A DNA stretch of 64,000 nt from Vogesella oryzae. Its GTDB lineage: Bacteria; Pseudomonadota; Gammaproteobacteria; Burkholderiales; Chromobacteriaceae. Where the stretch lies: positions 97,931 to 161,930 of the forward strand of contig NZ_CADEPL010000016.1 of the NCBI RefSeq assembly GCF_902829295.1. The letters are read 5' to 3'. This document shows positions 26,598-36,051 of this stretch, piece after piece. The number at the start of each line of letters is the position of its first letter. The first letter of the stretch is position 1. Both the position numbers and the translations under genes were made by a program. Below the pieces are notes generated by a model, which saw only the letters and a program-made list of their open reading frames with translations, was not told where the DNA came from and made no database searches.

Positions 26598-27740
26598 ATG
26601 AAAAAAACGACTTCTCTGCTAATGGCTGCGACACTGTCGCTGGCCTCTCTGGCGCATGCCGCTACCGCTTTCGTTCCGCCGGTCCCAGAAATTGCCGGTA
26701 AGGCTTACTTCCTGACTGATTTCCAGAGTGGAACCACGGTTGCCTCGCTGGATGCGGACTCCCGCATCGAGCCGGCCTCTCTGACCAAGCTGATGACGGC
26801 CTACCTGACGTTCAAGGCGATCAAGGAAAAACGCCTGACGCTGGATCAGACGCTGACCGTGTCGCACAGCGGCTGGCAGGAAGAAGGCTCCCGCATGTTC
26901 CTGGATCCGAAGCATCCAGCCAAGGTGGATGACCTGATCAAGGGCATGATCGTGCAATCCGGTAACGATGCCTGCATCACGCTTGCCGAAGCCATCGCCG
27001 GCAGCGAACAGGTATTTGCCCAGCTGATGACGGCAGAAGCCAAGCGTCTGGGTATGGTGAATACCCAGTTCCGCAATGCCACCGGCCTGCCGGATCCGGA
27101 GCACTACACCACGGTGCATGATCTGGGCATTCTTGCTGCGGCCATCATTCGCGATTTCCCCGAGTTCTATCCGATTTACTCGATGAAGTCGTTCACTTAC
27201 AACAACATTACGCAGCCTAACCGTAACCTGCTGCTGTTCCGCGATCCGAACGTGGATGGCATGAAGACCGGGCATACCGCCAGTGCAGGTTTCAACCTGA
27301 TCGCGTCTAGCCATCGAGATGGGCGCCGCGTGATTTCGGTTGTGGTCGGTACGGCAAGTGAAGAAGCGCGCGCGGTAGAGAGCTCCAAGCTGCTCAATTA
27401 CGCGCTGCAGTTCTTCGAGACGCCCAAGCTGTATGCAGCCGGCAAGGCGGTGAAAGAAATTGCGGTGTACAAAGGTGCCAGCAAGCAATTGCCGGTCGGC
27501 TTTGCCAGCGATGTTTACGCGACTGTGCCGCGTGGCCAGTCCGGGCAGCTGAAGGCGGAGCTGAGCACCGTACAGCCGCTGATCGCGCCTATCAAGCAGG
27601 GGCAGCAAGTCGGCAAGCTGACCATCTCGCTGGATGGCAAGGTGCTGTCGGAAAAACCGGTGGTGGCGTTGCAGGGCGTGGAAGAAGGCGGCTTCTTTAG
27701 CCGCCTGTGGGACAGCATCAAGCTCTGGCTGGGCTGGTAA
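26598..27740 (+). CDS. dacC: D-alanyl-D-alanine carboxypeptidase, PBP5/6 family
   Basis: 380 residues with signal peptide MKKTTSLLMAATLSLASLAHA. It trims the terminal D-Ala of peptidoglycan stem peptides. The catalytic motifs are S61-L-T-K64, S121-G-N and K223-T-G. A beta-rich PBP5 C-terminal domain is followed by an amphipathic helix at the end (FFSRLWDSIKLWLGW) that holds the enzyme on the outer face of the inner membrane. It precedes ybeD-lipB-lipA, the usual gene order. The paralogue symbol (dacA or dacC) is not certain. Confidence 0.94.
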   Translation: MKKTTSLLMAATLSLASLAHAATAFVPPVPEIAGKAYFLTDFQSGTTVASLDADSRIEPASLTKLMTAYLTFKAIKEKRLTLDQTLTVSHSGWQEEGSRMFLDPKHPAKVDDLIKGMIVQSGNDACITLAEAIAGSEQVFAQLMTAEAKRLGMVNTQFRNATGLPDPEHYTTVHDLGILAAAIIRDFPEFYPIYSMKSFTYNNITQPNRNLLLFRDPNVDGMKTGHTASAGFNLIASSHRDGRRVISVVVGTASEEARAVESSKLLNYALQFFETPKLYAAGKAVKEIAVYKGASKQLPVGFASDVYATVPRGQSGQLKAELSTVQPLIAPIKQGQQVGKLTISLDGKVLSEKPVVALQGVEEGGFFSRLWDSIKLWLGW

Positions 27741-27747
27741 TTCCCGT

Positions 27748-27790
27748 GTTGGGCCGCATATAGGGCAGATAGCTGCCCAGTGCGGCCAAC
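27748..27790 (+). terminator. Compound hairpin with an inverted pair of the dispersed 10-mer
   Basis: The outer arms are GTTGG(G)CCGCA (one extra G) and TGCGGCCAAC. Inside is a second stem, GGGCAG with CTGCCC around ATAG. It lies seven bases after the dacC stop and before ybeD. There is no clear T-run, so it may attenuate or stabilise the message rather than end it. Confidence 0.6.
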
Positions 27791-27811
27791 ATTTGCAGTA
27801 ATGGATGTGAT

Positions 27812-28090
27812 ATGAGCAAGCAAGTAACCGATATTAACGACGTGCTGGAGTTTCCGTGCCGCTTTCCCATCAAGGTGATGGGCGAGAGCCATCCGGATTT
27901 CCAGCTGATCATGTTTGAAGTGGTGCGTGTGCATGCGCCCGATCTGGAACATGCGCACATCAGCGCGCGTGACAGCTCCAGCGGAAAGTATGTGTCCCTG
28001 ACCATTACCGTAACCGCCACCTCGCGTGAGCACCTGGACAACATCTACCGCTCGCTGACCGGCCATGCGCTGGTGAAGTGGGTGCTGTAA
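27812..28090 (+). CDS. ybeD: DUF493 family protein YbeD
   Basis: 92 residues with an ACT-like fold. Conserved blocks are FPCRFPIKVMGESHPDF, SSGKYVSLTITVTATSREHLDNIYR, and LTGHALVKWVL at the end. It is almost always found beside lipB. A role in lipoate metabolism or glucosamine-phosphate regulation has been suggested for relatives; the function here is not shown by the sequence. Confidence 0.92.
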   Translation: MSKQVTDINDVLEFPCRFPIKVMGESHPDFQLIMFEVVRVHAPDLEHAHISARDSSSGKYVSLTITVTATSREHLDNIYRSLTGHALVKWVL

Positions 28091-28097
28091 GGCTGTC

Positions 28098-28721
28098 ATG
28101 AGTCGTATTGTCAAATACCTGGGGCAGGTGGACTACACGCCCACCTGGCAGGCCATGCAGGCCTTTACCGACCAGCGCACGGTGGACACGCCGGACGAGT
28201 TGTGGTGTCTGGAACATCCACCGGTGTACACATTGGGCCTGGCCGGCAAGCCCGAACACCTGATCATGCCCAGCAGTATCGAAGTAGTGAAGTGCGACCG
28301 TGGCGGCCAGGTGACCTACCACGGGCCGGGGCAGCTGGTGGTGTATTTGATGATCGATTTCAAGCGCATGGGGATTGGTGTGCGCGAGCTGGTGCGGCGC
28401 ATCGAACAGTCGGTAATCGACTTGCTGGCCGAGCTGGGCATCGAGGCCTATGGCGACGTGAATGCGCCAGGCGTGTATGTGGCGGGTGAAAAAATTGCCT
28501 CGCTGGGGCTGAGAATCAAGAATGGCGCGGTGTATCACGGGCTGAGTCTGAACGTGGACATGGATCTGACGCCGTTCAGCTGGATTAACCCTTGCGGCTA
28601 TGCCGGCCTCAAGGTGACGCAATTGAAGAATCACGGTGCAACGCTTACCGTGACGGAAACCGCCGAGCGGTTGCTGCCCCATCTGGAGCGCAATCTGACG
28701 GTGATGAAGGAGACCGCATGA
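28098..28721 (+). CDS. lipB: Octanoyl-[acyl carrier protein]:protein N-octanoyltransferase
   Basis: 207 residues. It moves octanoate from ACP to lipoyl domains. Family motifs: [18 protein letters not shown] at about 73-90 and [16 protein letters not shown] with the catalytic Lys near 139, then [12 protein letters not shown] and NPCGYAGL with the catalytic Cys. Seven bases after ybeD, and its stop overlaps the lipA start. Confidence 0.96.
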   Translation: MSRIVKYLGQVDYTPTWQAMQAFTDQRTVDTPDELWCLEHPPVYTLGLAGKPEHLIMPSSIEVVKCDRGGQVTYHGPGQLVVYLMIDFKRMGIGVRELVRRIEQSVIDLLAELGIEAYGDVNAPGVYVAGEKIASLGLRIKNGAVYHGLSLNVDMDLTPFSWINPCGYAGLKVTQLKNHGATLTVTETAERLLPHLERNLTVMKETA

Positions 28722-29668
28722 AACTGGACAACCAGGCTGGTGTAAAGCATAAGGGCGCCGACAAGACCGCACGCATTCCGATCAAGATTGTGCCGCTGGA
28801 CGAGAAGCTCAAGAAGCCGGAGTGGATCCGTGCCAAGCTGCCTAATGGCCAGCGCTTTAACGAGATCAAGCAGATTTTGCGCGATCAGAAGTTGCATACC
28901 GTATGCGAGGAAGCTACCTGCCCGAATATCGGCGAATGCTTCAGCAAGGGCACTGCCACCTTCATGATCATGGGTGATATCTGCCCCCGCCGCTGCCCGT
29001 TCTGTGACGTTGGCCACGGTCGCCCGAATCCGCTGGATCCGAATGAGCCCAAGCATCTGGCCGAAACTGTTGCTGCGCTCAAGCTCAAGTATGTGGTGAT
29101 TACCTCAGTGGACCGTGACGACCTGCGTGATGGTGGTGCCCAGCACTTTGCCGATTGCATCAGCGAGATTCGCAAGCTGTCACCTAACACCCAAATCGAG
29201 GTGCTGGTGCCGGACTTCCGCGGTCGCCTGGAGCTGGCGCTGGAAATTCTCAGTAAAAACCCGCCGGACGTCATGAACCACAATCTGGAAACCGCGCCGC
29301 GTCTTTACAAGCAGGCGCGGCCGGGGGCTGACTATCTGCACTCGCTCAAGCTGTTGCAGGAGTTCAAAAAGCTGTGTCCGGAAGTGCCGACCAAGTCCGG
29401 CATCATGGTTGGCCTTGGTGAAACCGATGAGGAAGTGTACGAAGTCATGGCCGATATGCGGGCCCACGATATCGACATGATTACCATTGGCCAGTATCTG
29501 CAGCCGACCGACGGTCACCTCCCAGTATTGCGTTATGTGCATCCGGACCTATTTAAGCAATTCGAGAGCAAGGCCTACGATGTCGGCTTCAAGCATGCAG
29601 CTGTAGGGGCTATGGTTCGATCCAGTTACCATGCCGACGTTCAGGCGCATGAAGCCGGGGTGGTGTAG
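28718..29668 (+). CDS. lipA: Lipoyl synthase
   Basis: 316 residues. A radical SAM enzyme that inserts two sulfurs into octanoyl groups. The auxiliary cluster motif is [12 protein letters not shown] and the radical SAM motif is CPRRCPFC, and the C-terminal [10 protein letters not shown] contains the conserved Ser ligand. I chose ATG 28718 with AAGGAG upstream; the longer frame lies inside lipB. A strong terminator follows. Confidence 0.97.
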   Translation: MKLDNQAGVKHKGADKTARIPIKIVPLDEKLKKPEWIRAKLPNGQRFNEIKQILRDQKLHTVCEEATCPNIGECFSKGTATFMIMGDICPRRCPFCDVGHGRPNPLDPNEPKHLAETVAALKLKYVVITSVDRDDLRDGGAQHFADCISEIRKLSPNTQIEVLVPDFRGRLELALEILSKNPPDVMNHNLETAPRLYKQARPGADYLHSLKLLQEFKKLCPEVPTKSGIMVGLGETDEEVYEVMADMRAHDIDMITIGQYLQPTDGHLPVLRYVHPDLFKQFESKAYDVGFKHAAVGAMVRSSYHADVQAHEAGVV

Positions 29669-29687
29669 TCATTCGGACATCGAGATA

Positions 29688-29713
29688 AAAAAGCCGGGTT
29701 TCCCGGCTTTTTT
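29688..29713. terminator. Bidirectional terminator between lipA and the CADD-like gene
   Basis: A perfect 12-base stem, AAAAAAGCCGGG with CCCGGCTTTTTT, and a TT loop. It gives a U-tract on both strands and separates two convergent genes. Confidence 0.9.
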
Positions 29714-29725
29714 ATTGGTGCCAAC

Positions 29726-30505
29726 TCAGGCAAAGGTTGGCCGCAGACTGTCCTGTTTGCTGCTGGCTTCCTGCGGTAGACACTGGTCCAGTATCAGCTC
29801 CATATAGCTATAGCTTTTACAGATGGCTGCTTGCAGCTGTTGTTGCAGCTGGCGGGCTGGCTGTGTGCCTGCCAGGGTGCAGATGATCTCCAGTGCTTCC
29901 CACGGGTGATCGTCATCGTAATGCGCGTGCACCTTTAGCCATTTCATGGTGCGCTTGCGGCTAGCTTCCGGCAACGATGCCTCGTAGCGGCCCGCGGCAC
30001 AGACATATTGCGACCATTCTCCGGTCGCACCCTCAATGGCGTAGTTGGTGGCTGCGATGGCCAGCAGTAGTTCGCTATTGCTGCAACAATGCGCACACCA
30101 GTGGCTGAGTGCGTGCATTTCGACTGGTACGCGCTGAGCGTGCAGGTCCATCAGGGTTATGCCATAGCTTGCTGCCCATGCTTGCCAGTAGTCGGCATGA
30201 TTTTGTTCGACCCGGATGTTGCGTACCAGATAGCGGCGTGCCATGTCTTCGCCGCGGTGTCGTCCGACACGGGTCTTGAGCAAGCTCTGCGCCATATACA
30301 GCGGAAACTGTTCTATAACCGGCCAGGTGCCGGTCAGAAACAGGCGCATGGCGGACGGTTCCAGTCGTCCTTCGGCCATGCGTTGGAATAGCTGATGTTC
30401 GACAACTCGTTGCTTGGCAGGCTGGCATTGTTCTAATAACTGCTGCGTCCATTGCGGGTAGCTGCTGGCTTCACGAAGCGGGCCTTGTCGCTGGAAATCG
30501 GTCAC
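29726..30505 (-). CDS. Heme-oxygenase-fold diiron protein, TenA/CADD-like
   Basis: 259 residues, all helical. Metal-ligand-type motifs are visible: RVEQNHADYWQAW, HYDDDHPWEALEI and a central ATNYAIEGATGEWSQYV. This pattern matches the CADD-like branch of the TenA/PqqC superfamily. Some members of that branch in Chlamydia and Nitrosomonas make p-aminobenzoate by sacrificing one of their own residues. I chose a GTG start at 30505, which has AAGGAAG six bases upstream and shares a base with the stop of the GGDEF-EAL gene (TAGTG). An enzymatic role is inference; classical TenA thiaminase is the alternative. Confidence 0.8.
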   Translation of the reverse strand: MTDFQRQGPLREASSYPQWTQQLLEQCQPAKQRVVEHQLFQRMAEGRLEPSAMRLFLTGTWPVIEQFPLYMAQSLLKTRVGRHRGEDMARRYLVRNIRVEQNHADYWQAWAASYGITLMDLHAQRVPVEMHALSHWCAHCCSNSELLLAIAATNYAIEGATGEWSQYVCAAGRYEASLPEASRKRTMKWLKVHAHYDDDHPWEALEIICTLAGTQPARQLQQQLQAAICKSYSYMELILDQCLPQEASSKQDSLRPTFA

Positions 30506-33030
30506 TAAGTGCTTCCTTTGCTGGCAATCTGGATGTCCTGCTGCATGGGGTCGGTCAGTGGCGTGGCAGTGGCGGAGGCGGGTATCTGGCACCTGCGCGG
30601 ATGTTTCATCTCGCATTCGCAGGTAAACGGTTGTGGTCGCATGACGGCATAGCCTTGGGCGTAGTCGATACCAAGGGCGGCGACCGCCTGCATGATCTGC
30701 GGTGTTTCCACAAACTCGGCTATGGTGCGTTTGCCCATTACATGGCCGATGTGATTGATGGCAGAAACCATGGCGTGATCGATAGGGTCATCCAGCATGT
30801 CTTTGACAAAGCTGCCGTCAATTTTCAGGTAGTCCACCGGCAGGTGTTTCAGGTAGCTGAACGATGACATGCCGGAGCCAAAGTCATCCAGCGAGAAGCG
30901 GCAGCCGATCTTCTGCAGTTCAGTGATGAAATGGATGGCATCACTGAGATTGGCGATGGCACTGGTCTCGGTAATCTCGAAGCAGATCGATTGCGGTGCC
31001 ACTGCATGGCGCCGGAATTGCTCTTGCAGGAAGTCGAGGAAGGCGTCATCACCGATGGTCGTGCCGGAAAGATTGATGGCACAGGTAGAGATCGACTCCG
31101 GTTTGCCGCAGCGCTGCCGGCCAGCAAGAATGGCAAAAGCATTCTCTACCACCCAGCGATCGATCAGTGGCATCAACCCATAGCGCTCAGCGGCGGGAAT
31201 AAAGCTGATAGGTGGTACCAGCAGGCCGAATTCGTCATGCAGCCGCAAAAGCAGCTCGATATGGGCGCCGGAGTCGGTTGTATCGCCGAGCGGAGCAATC
31301 TGCTGGGCATACAAACAAAAGCGGTTTTCTTCCAGAGCCAGGTGGATGCGTTGCACCCAGGCCATCTCGCCAAACTTCATGGAGAGCTCGGCGTCGTTGG
31401 CATGGTAAATCTGCACCCGATTGCGGCCTTTTTCCTTGGCCATGTAGCAGGCCACATCAGCGGCGCGCAGTGCTTCGGCCAATGTGGTCATGGCCTCGGT
31501 GATATGTACCAGCCCGACGCTGATGCTGACGTTGAACGGATGGCCCTGCCACATGAAATGCAGGTCCTGCACGGTCTGGCGGAGCGACTCGGCGATTCGC
31601 TCTGCTGCGGGTGTCGGACAATGCTCAAGCAGAATGCCGAATTCATCGCCACCCAGCCGGGCCAGCGTGTCGCCCTCGCGTAGTTGTTGCTGCAACAGGG
31701 TGCATATCTGGCGGAGCAGCTCATCCCCGGCGGCGTGGCCGCAGGTGTCGTTAACGACTTTGAACTGGTCCAGGTCCAGGAACATTAAAGCGTGTTCGGC
31801 ATGCGAGCCGCTATGTTGCGCCAGCTTGGTCAGCGCTTGCTCGAGGCGGCGTTCGAATTCGCGGCGGTTGGCAAGGCCGGTCAGGGCATCATGGCTTGCT
31901 TGCCATGAGAGGTTGGCCACGTATTGCCGTTCGCGCGTCATGTCGTGCAGGACGAGCACCGCTCCGGTAATGCGCTGCTTGCTGTGAATCGGGGCGGCGA
32001 CCAGAGATACCGCGATGGCGCTGCCATCCAGTCGTACCATCAGCTGGGTGTGCAGACTGTCTTCGCTGCACTCGCCAGCCAGGATCTGGTCGATCAGGCG
32101 CCAGTCACTCTGTGGCGAGTGTTCATCGATAATGCGGAAAATCGAGTTCAGCGGCAGGCCGCGTGCCTGTTCATCCAGCCAGGTGGTGAGTTGTTCGGCT
32201 GCCGGGTTCATGTAGGAAATGAAGCCGGTTTCATCGGTGGTAATTACGGCATCGCCAATTGCGGCCAACGTGACTTGCGCGCGCTCTTGCTCGGCATGCA
32301 GTGCGGATTCGAATGCCTGGCGTTGGGCGAGTAATTTTCCGGTGCGCAAGGCGGCCAGTAATATCAGGATGCTGGCTGTAATCAGGTTAACTGCCAGTAG
32401 CAGCTGCTGGATAAAGCGGGAGCCCTCTCCCAGGGTGTCGGAAAATGCCTTTTCGATCGGAGTGACTTGCTCGTTGATCTGCTGGATTTGTGCTTCCCAA
32501 TTGGCGATCTCGCTTTCGCTGGCTTGTTGCCGGCTAAGTTCGCGGTGCATCTGTTCGGCAATCTGGGTGAGCTGTAGTACGTAGCGGTCGCCCGTGGTCC
32601 AGTGGCTGATGGCGGTTTCCAGATAGCTGAAATGGCGGAAATAGCGGAACAGCCAGATCAGCCCCTGGATATCCTGGGGGTGATTGCCGCCTTGCAGGAA
32701 GCCCGCTTCAGCGCGAGCCAAGTCCGGTTCCGGGCGGTCCAGCGCCAGCCGAGCTTCGTGGTCGCCCAGCGGGATGGCGATCGCACGCTGGTACTGCCGG
32801 TAATAGTTACTGTCTCGGGTTTCCGTGTATTGCTCAAGGCTATAGATGGCGTCTTTTTGTCCCTTTGACCATAGGCTTTCTCCGCTGATATAGGCGCGCA
32901 CGCTGGACATCACGTTCAGGCTTACGCCGCTGATCGCCGCTTGCAGTAAGGCCACGACGATAAATGGCCAGACGATACCCAACAGGTGCGTTGGATTGCG
33001 GGTAGGGGCTTGGCGCATGGGTCGAATCAC
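30505..33030 (-). CDS. Membrane PAS-GGDEF-EAL cyclic di-GMP protein
   Basis: 841 residues. Two membrane helices (about 18-40 and 210-228) flank a periplasmic helical sensor domain. A PAS domain follows (about 245-360), then GGDEF and EAL domains. The cyclase site LGGDEFGILLEH is intact, with an RxxD inhibitory site (REGD) five residues upstream. In the EAL domain the first motif reads ELLLR, with ITETSAI, LDDFGSG, LKIDGSF and AEFVETPQ, so the metal and base residues mostly remain. Either activity, or both, is possible. Translation is coupled to the CADD-like gene. Confidence 0.93.
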   Translation of the reverse strand: MIRPMRQAPTRNPTHLLGIVWPFIVVALLQAAISGVSLNVMSSVRAYISGESLWSKGQKDAIYSLEQYTETRDSNYYRQYQRAIAIPLGDHEARLALDRPEPDLARAEAGFLQGGNHPQDIQGLIWLFRYFRHFSYLETAISHWTTGDRYVLQLTQIAEQMHRELSRQQASESEIANWEAQIQQINEQVTPIEKAFSDTLGEGSRFIQQLLLAVNLITASILILLAALRTGKLLAQRQAFESALHAEQERAQVTLAAIGDAVITTDETGFISYMNPAAEQLTTWLDEQARGLPLNSIFRIIDEHSPQSDWRLIDQILAGECSEDSLHTQLMVRLDGSAIAVSLVAAPIHSKQRITGAVLVLHDMTRERQYVANLSWQASHDALTGLANRREFERRLEQALTKLAQHSGSHAEHALMFLDLDQFKVVNDTCGHAAGDELLRQICTLLQQQLREGDTLARLGGDEFGILLEHCPTPAAERIAESLRQTVQDLHFMWQGHPFNVSISVGLVHITEAMTTLAEALRAADVACYMAKEKGRNRVQIYHANDAELSMKFGEMAWVQRIHLALEENRFCLYAQQIAPLGDTTDSGAHIELLLRLHDEFGLLVPPISFIPAAERYGLMPLIDRWVVENAFAILAGRQRCGKPESISTCAINLSGTTIGDDAFLDFLQEQFRRHAVAPQSICFEITETSAIANLSDAIHFITELQKIGCRFSLDDFGSGMSSFSYLKHLPVDYLKIDGSFVKDMLDDPIDHAMVSAINHIGHVMGKRTIAEFVETPQIMQAVAALGIDYAQGYAVMRPQPFTCECEMKHPRRCQIPASATATPLTDPMQQDIQIASKGST

Positions 33031-33293
33031 CTTTCATGTAGCAAGCTCCGGCTGGGGTTGCCAGAGTTCTGGTCGTTCCGTATCTGGTTGCACGAGCTGC
33101 TGCTCCGGTAACGAAAAAGGCAATGTGCTTTTAATGCATTGTTGCCTATGTCATTACGGGTTATAGCTGCGTGCCGACAAATTGAATAGTGGCTTTTCGG
33201 ACGGTAAGGCCTGGTGTTGTATGCGAGTCACCAATGCGGGCGCAAAGGGTCTGGCGACGGGTTGTGACGATGCATTTCGACTGGCAAAGAAAA
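33031..33293. other. Intergenic region upstream of the GGDEF-EAL gene
   Basis: About 320 bases separate tyrS and the GGDEF-EAL gene. Apart from the tyrS terminator I find no gene in it. A short open frame on the + strand has no ribosome site and runs through the terminator. The GGDEF-EAL promoter should lie here, in the AT-richer stretch around 33,110-33,180. Confidence 0.5.
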
Positions 33294-33317
33294 AAGGCAA
33301 GCCGGGTGGCTTGCCTT
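33294..33317 (-). terminator. Rho-independent terminator of tyrS
   Basis: AAGGCAAGCC and GGCTTGCCTT form a perfect 10-base stem with a GGGT loop, followed on the minus strand by a T-run. It lies 34 bases after the tyrS stop. Confidence 0.85.
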
Positions 33318-33350
33318 GTGGAGTCGCGGCTAACGTGGGTCTGACCGATA

Positions 33351-34625
33351 TTATTGCCAGCAAATCAGGGTGTGATTTTTCTTGCCGCGCTTGAGTAGGC
33401 TGTACTGGCCAAACAGGCGCTCGCCATCGGCAATCTGGTGTTCCAGACTGTCGGCTTTGTTGCCGTTGATGCTGACGGCTCCGCTCTGGATGAAGGTGCG
33501 CGCTTCCGATTTCGACTTGGCGAGTCCGCCGGCAACCAAAGTGTCGATCAGGCCGCTTTGTGCGCGCGGCAATTGGATGCTGGGCATGCCGTCTTGCGCC
33601 AGTTGTGCCAGGTCGGACTCGGTAAGGTCGGTCACACTGCCTGAGAACAGGCTTGCACTGATGCGCTGTGCCGCGGCAACGGCTTCCTGGCCATGTACCA
33701 GCGCGGTAACCTGCTCGGCCAGGATGCGCTGAGCTTCCGGTTTGCTGCCGCTGGCCTTGTCGTTTTCCTCAATCGCGGCAATGTCGGCCACGGACAGGAA
33801 CGAGAAGTAGCGCAGGAACTTGTAGACGTCGGCGTCTGCGGTATTCAACCAGAACTGGTAGAAGGCGTACGGCGAGGTCTTCTTGGCATCCAGCCAGATG
33901 GTGCCGGATTCGGTCTTGCCGAACTTGGTGCCATCGGCTTTGGTAACCAGAGGCATGGTCAGGCCAAACACCTGTTGTTGGTTCAGGCGGCGGGTCAGGT
34001 CGGTGCCGGCGGTGATGTTGCCCCACTGGGCAGAGCCGCCGATCTGCAACTTGCAGCCGTTGCGCTTGTTCAGTTCCGCAAAGTCATAGCCTTGCAGCAG
34101 GCTGTAACTGAATTCGGTGTAGCTGATGCCTTGGTCTTCACGGCTGATACGCTGTTGTACCGCTTCTTTCTTGATCATCTGGTTGACCGAGAAATGCTTG
34201 CCGATATCGCGCAGGAATTCCAGTGCCCCCATGCCGCCAAACCAGTCGTAGTTGTTGGCCATCTGGGCGGCGTTTTCACCTTCGAACGACAGGAAGGGCG
34301 ACACCTGGGCGCGAATCTTGTCTACCCAGCCGGCAATCACGTCCGGCGTATTGAGTTTGCGTTCGGTGGCCTTGAAGCTAGGGTCGCCGATCATGCCGGT
34401 GGCGCCGCCAACCAGGGCGACCGGGCGATGGCCGGCCAGCTGGAATCGGCGCAGCATGAGGATGGGCACCAGGCTGCCGATATGCAAACTGTCTGCGGTC
34501 GGGTCGAAGCCGCAATACAGGGTCACGCTCTCCTTGGTCAGCAGTTCGTCGAGGGCTGCCGCGTCTGTTTGTTGCGCGATCAGGCCACGGGCTTGCAGAT
34601 CCTGGATAAGGGCGGACTGGTGCAT
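33351..34625 (-). CDS. tyrS: Tyrosyl-tRNA synthetase
   Basis: 424 residues, full length. It charges tRNA-Tyr. It has the class I signature HIGS at 48-51 ([20 protein letters not shown]), the KMSKS-type loop KFGKT at 234-238 and tyrosine-binding [19 protein letters not shown]. The C-terminal S4 RNA-binding domain ([20 protein letters not shown]) is present. It is divergent from the cytochrome b561 gene. Confidence 0.97.
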   Translation of the reverse strand: MHQSALIQDLQARGLIAQQTDAAALDELLTKESVTLYCGFDPTADSLHIGSLVPILMLRRFQLAGHRPVALVGGATGMIGDPSFKATERKLNTPDVIAGWVDKIRAQVSPFLSFEGENAAQMANNYDWFGGMGALEFLRDIGKHFSVNQMIKKEAVQQRISREDQGISYTEFSYSLLQGYDFAELNKRNGCKLQIGGSAQWGNITAGTDLTRRLNQQQVFGLTMPLVTKADGTKFGKTESGTIWLDAKKTSPYAFYQFWLNTADADVYKFLRYFSFLSVADIAAIEENDKASGSKPEAQRILAEQVTALVHGQEAVAAAQRISASLFSGSVTDLTESDLAQLAQDGMPSIQLPRAQSGLIDTLVAGGLAKSKSEARTFIQSGAVSINGNKADSLEHQIADGERLFGQYSLLKRGKKNHTLICWQ

Positions 34626-34814
34626 CTTGAAAACTCTCCTGGGGTTGGTGCGGTGCTGGCCCTGATGGGCGCTGGCGACAAAGGGGCTATTCTAGCCGAT
34701 TTTGCCATTTGGCTGCCCCGGCTTTTGCCTTGCAACATTCGTTAATGCATTGCTGTCGGCAGCCCAAGTGGCGCGGGTAAAATGATGCGGTTTGGTTGTG
34801 CGATGGGGCGATAG

Positions 34815-35459
34815 ATGAATTATCGGGTGAAGGTCTGGGATCTGCCGACGCGGCTATTTCACTGGTCGCTGGTGATATTGTTTGGCGTGATGTGGTGGAG
34901 TGCCGAGAGCGGGCAGCTGCAATGGCATATCCGTAGCGGCGTGACTTTGCTGGTGCTGGCGCTGTTCCGTTTGCTGTGGGGTGTGCTGGGTAGTCAGACA
35001 TCGCGCTTCGGCAGTTTTGTGCGCGGACCGGCGGCAATCCGGGCTTATCTGCGCGGTGAGCATGATGGTCTCGGCCACAATCCGCTGGGTGCCTTGATGG
35101 TACTTGCAATGTTGGCCGCACTGCTGCTGCAGTTGGGGCTGGGGCTCTTTGCCGCCGATGTCGACAGTTATACTTTTGATGGGCCGCTGGCCAAACTGCT
35201 GGACGGCGGCTTGGCCGAACAGGTCACCGAGTGGCATGGCTTATGGTTCAATGTATTGCTTGGGCTGGTCGGGGTGCATGTGACGGCAATCATTGTGTAT
35301 CGGGTTTTGCATCGCGAGAATTTGGTCAAGCCGATGCTGGTGGGGCACAAAAAAGTGGCAACACCAGTTGCCGAGCCGCGGTTCGCATCTTCCTGGTTTG
35401 CTGTGTTGCTGCTGTTCGCCGTGGCCGGCTTGGTGTTGGGCGGTCTGTCCTGGGTGTGA
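34815..35459 (+). CDS. Cytochrome b561-type diheme membrane protein
   Basis: 214 residues with four core membrane helices and a fifth at the C-terminus. Heme-ligand His candidates lie in LPTRLFHWSLVI, LQWHIRSGVTL, VTEWHGLWFN and GVHVTAIIVYR, a four-helix diheme layout. It should pass electrons from quinol to a periplasmic acceptor. Two cytochrome c' genes lie convergent just downstream, and could be its partners, which is inference. Confidence 0.9.
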   Translation: MNYRVKVWDLPTRLFHWSLVILFGVMWWSAESGQLQWHIRSGVTLLVLALFRLLWGVLGSQTSRFGSFVRGPAAIRAYLRGEHDGLGHNPLGALMVLAMLAALLLQLGLGLFAADVDSYTFDGPLAKLLDGGLAEQVTEWHGLWFNVLLGLVGVHVTAIIVYRVLHRENLVKPMLVGHKKVATPVAEPRFASSWFAVLLLFAVAGLVLGGLSWV

Positions 35460-35477
35460 TGGCGAAACAAGAAAGCA

Positions 35478-35507
35478 AAAAAGGCATGCTGGAGAGCATG
35501 CCTTTTT
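35478..35507. terminator. Bidirectional terminator between cytochrome b561 and cytochrome c' genes
   Basis: A 12-base perfect stem, AAAAAGGCATGC with GCATGCCTTTTT, and a 6-base loop. It serves both convergent genes. Confidence 0.88.
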
Positions 35508-35523
35508 GTTTGCCGCTGTTGGC

Positions 35524-35952
35524 TTAGCGTTTAGGGCCGCGGAAGCTGTCGTGGCAACTTTTGCAGCTCTGTGTAACAGCTGCGTACTTGATGCGCACGG
35601 TTGCCAGGTCGTCACTACGCGCCCCGGCTTGCAGGGCACTGACCGCGGCCAGGAATTTATCCTGCTCGGCTTTGAATTTGGCCGGCTGGCTCCAGATTTC
35701 CGGCTTGGCGCGGCTGACATCATCGATGCTGTTCGGCTTGAAGAGGGTAAATGGCACCGCGGCAGCAGCCTTTAGATCATCCGCATGCTTGATGAACTGG
35801 TCCTTGCGGAAAGGGCCGTCGCGCAGCATGACGCCAATCGGTTCAAAGCTGAGCAAAACTTTCTTGAAGCTTTTCTGGCGATCTTCGCCGGGGCCGGCAA
35901 AGGCGGTGCTACACAGCAGGGCCAGCAGCAAGGCAGTGCTTAATTTTTTCAT
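35524..35952 (-). CDS. Cytochrome c' (first of two)
   Basis: 142 residues with signal peptide MKKLSTALLLALLCSTAFA. A four-helix bundle with C-terminal heme attachment motif CKSCH, as in class II cytochromes c. The helices and the RAKPEIWSQPAKFKAEQDKFLAAVSAL segment fit the family. Cytochromes c' bind NO and protect against nitrosative stress; some act in electron transfer. It is a paralogue of the next gene, and the pair are separated by 99 bases. Confidence 0.92.
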   Translation of the reverse strand: MKKLSTALLLALLCSTAFAGPGEDRQKSFKKVLLSFEPIGVMLRDGPFRKDQFIKHADDLKAAAAVPFTLFKPNSIDDVSRAKPEIWSQPAKFKAEQDKFLAAVSALQAGARSDDLATVRIKYAAVTQSCKSCHDSFRGPKR

Positions 35953-36051
35953 GATGGTCGTGAGAGGCTGAAAGCGCTTTTTGACTGCGCGAAAGTGATA
36001 AGTTTCCAAGCTAAAGCAAACCGGACCACGCTGGCGTAACCGTCTGTTGTT

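Noticed and set aside
30505..33030. The EAL domain as degenerate because its first motif is ELLLR
   Set aside because: The catalytic Glu is kept, the following residues vary in active enzymes, and later EAL motifs are present.
33182..33394. A 70-codon + strand frame between the GGDEF-EAL gene and tyrS
   Set aside because: It has no ribosome site, runs through the tyrS terminator and ends inside tyrS.
33693..34745. A + strand open frame antisense to tyrS (350 codons)
   Set aside because: It lies opposite a full-length synthetase and shows no recognisable domain.
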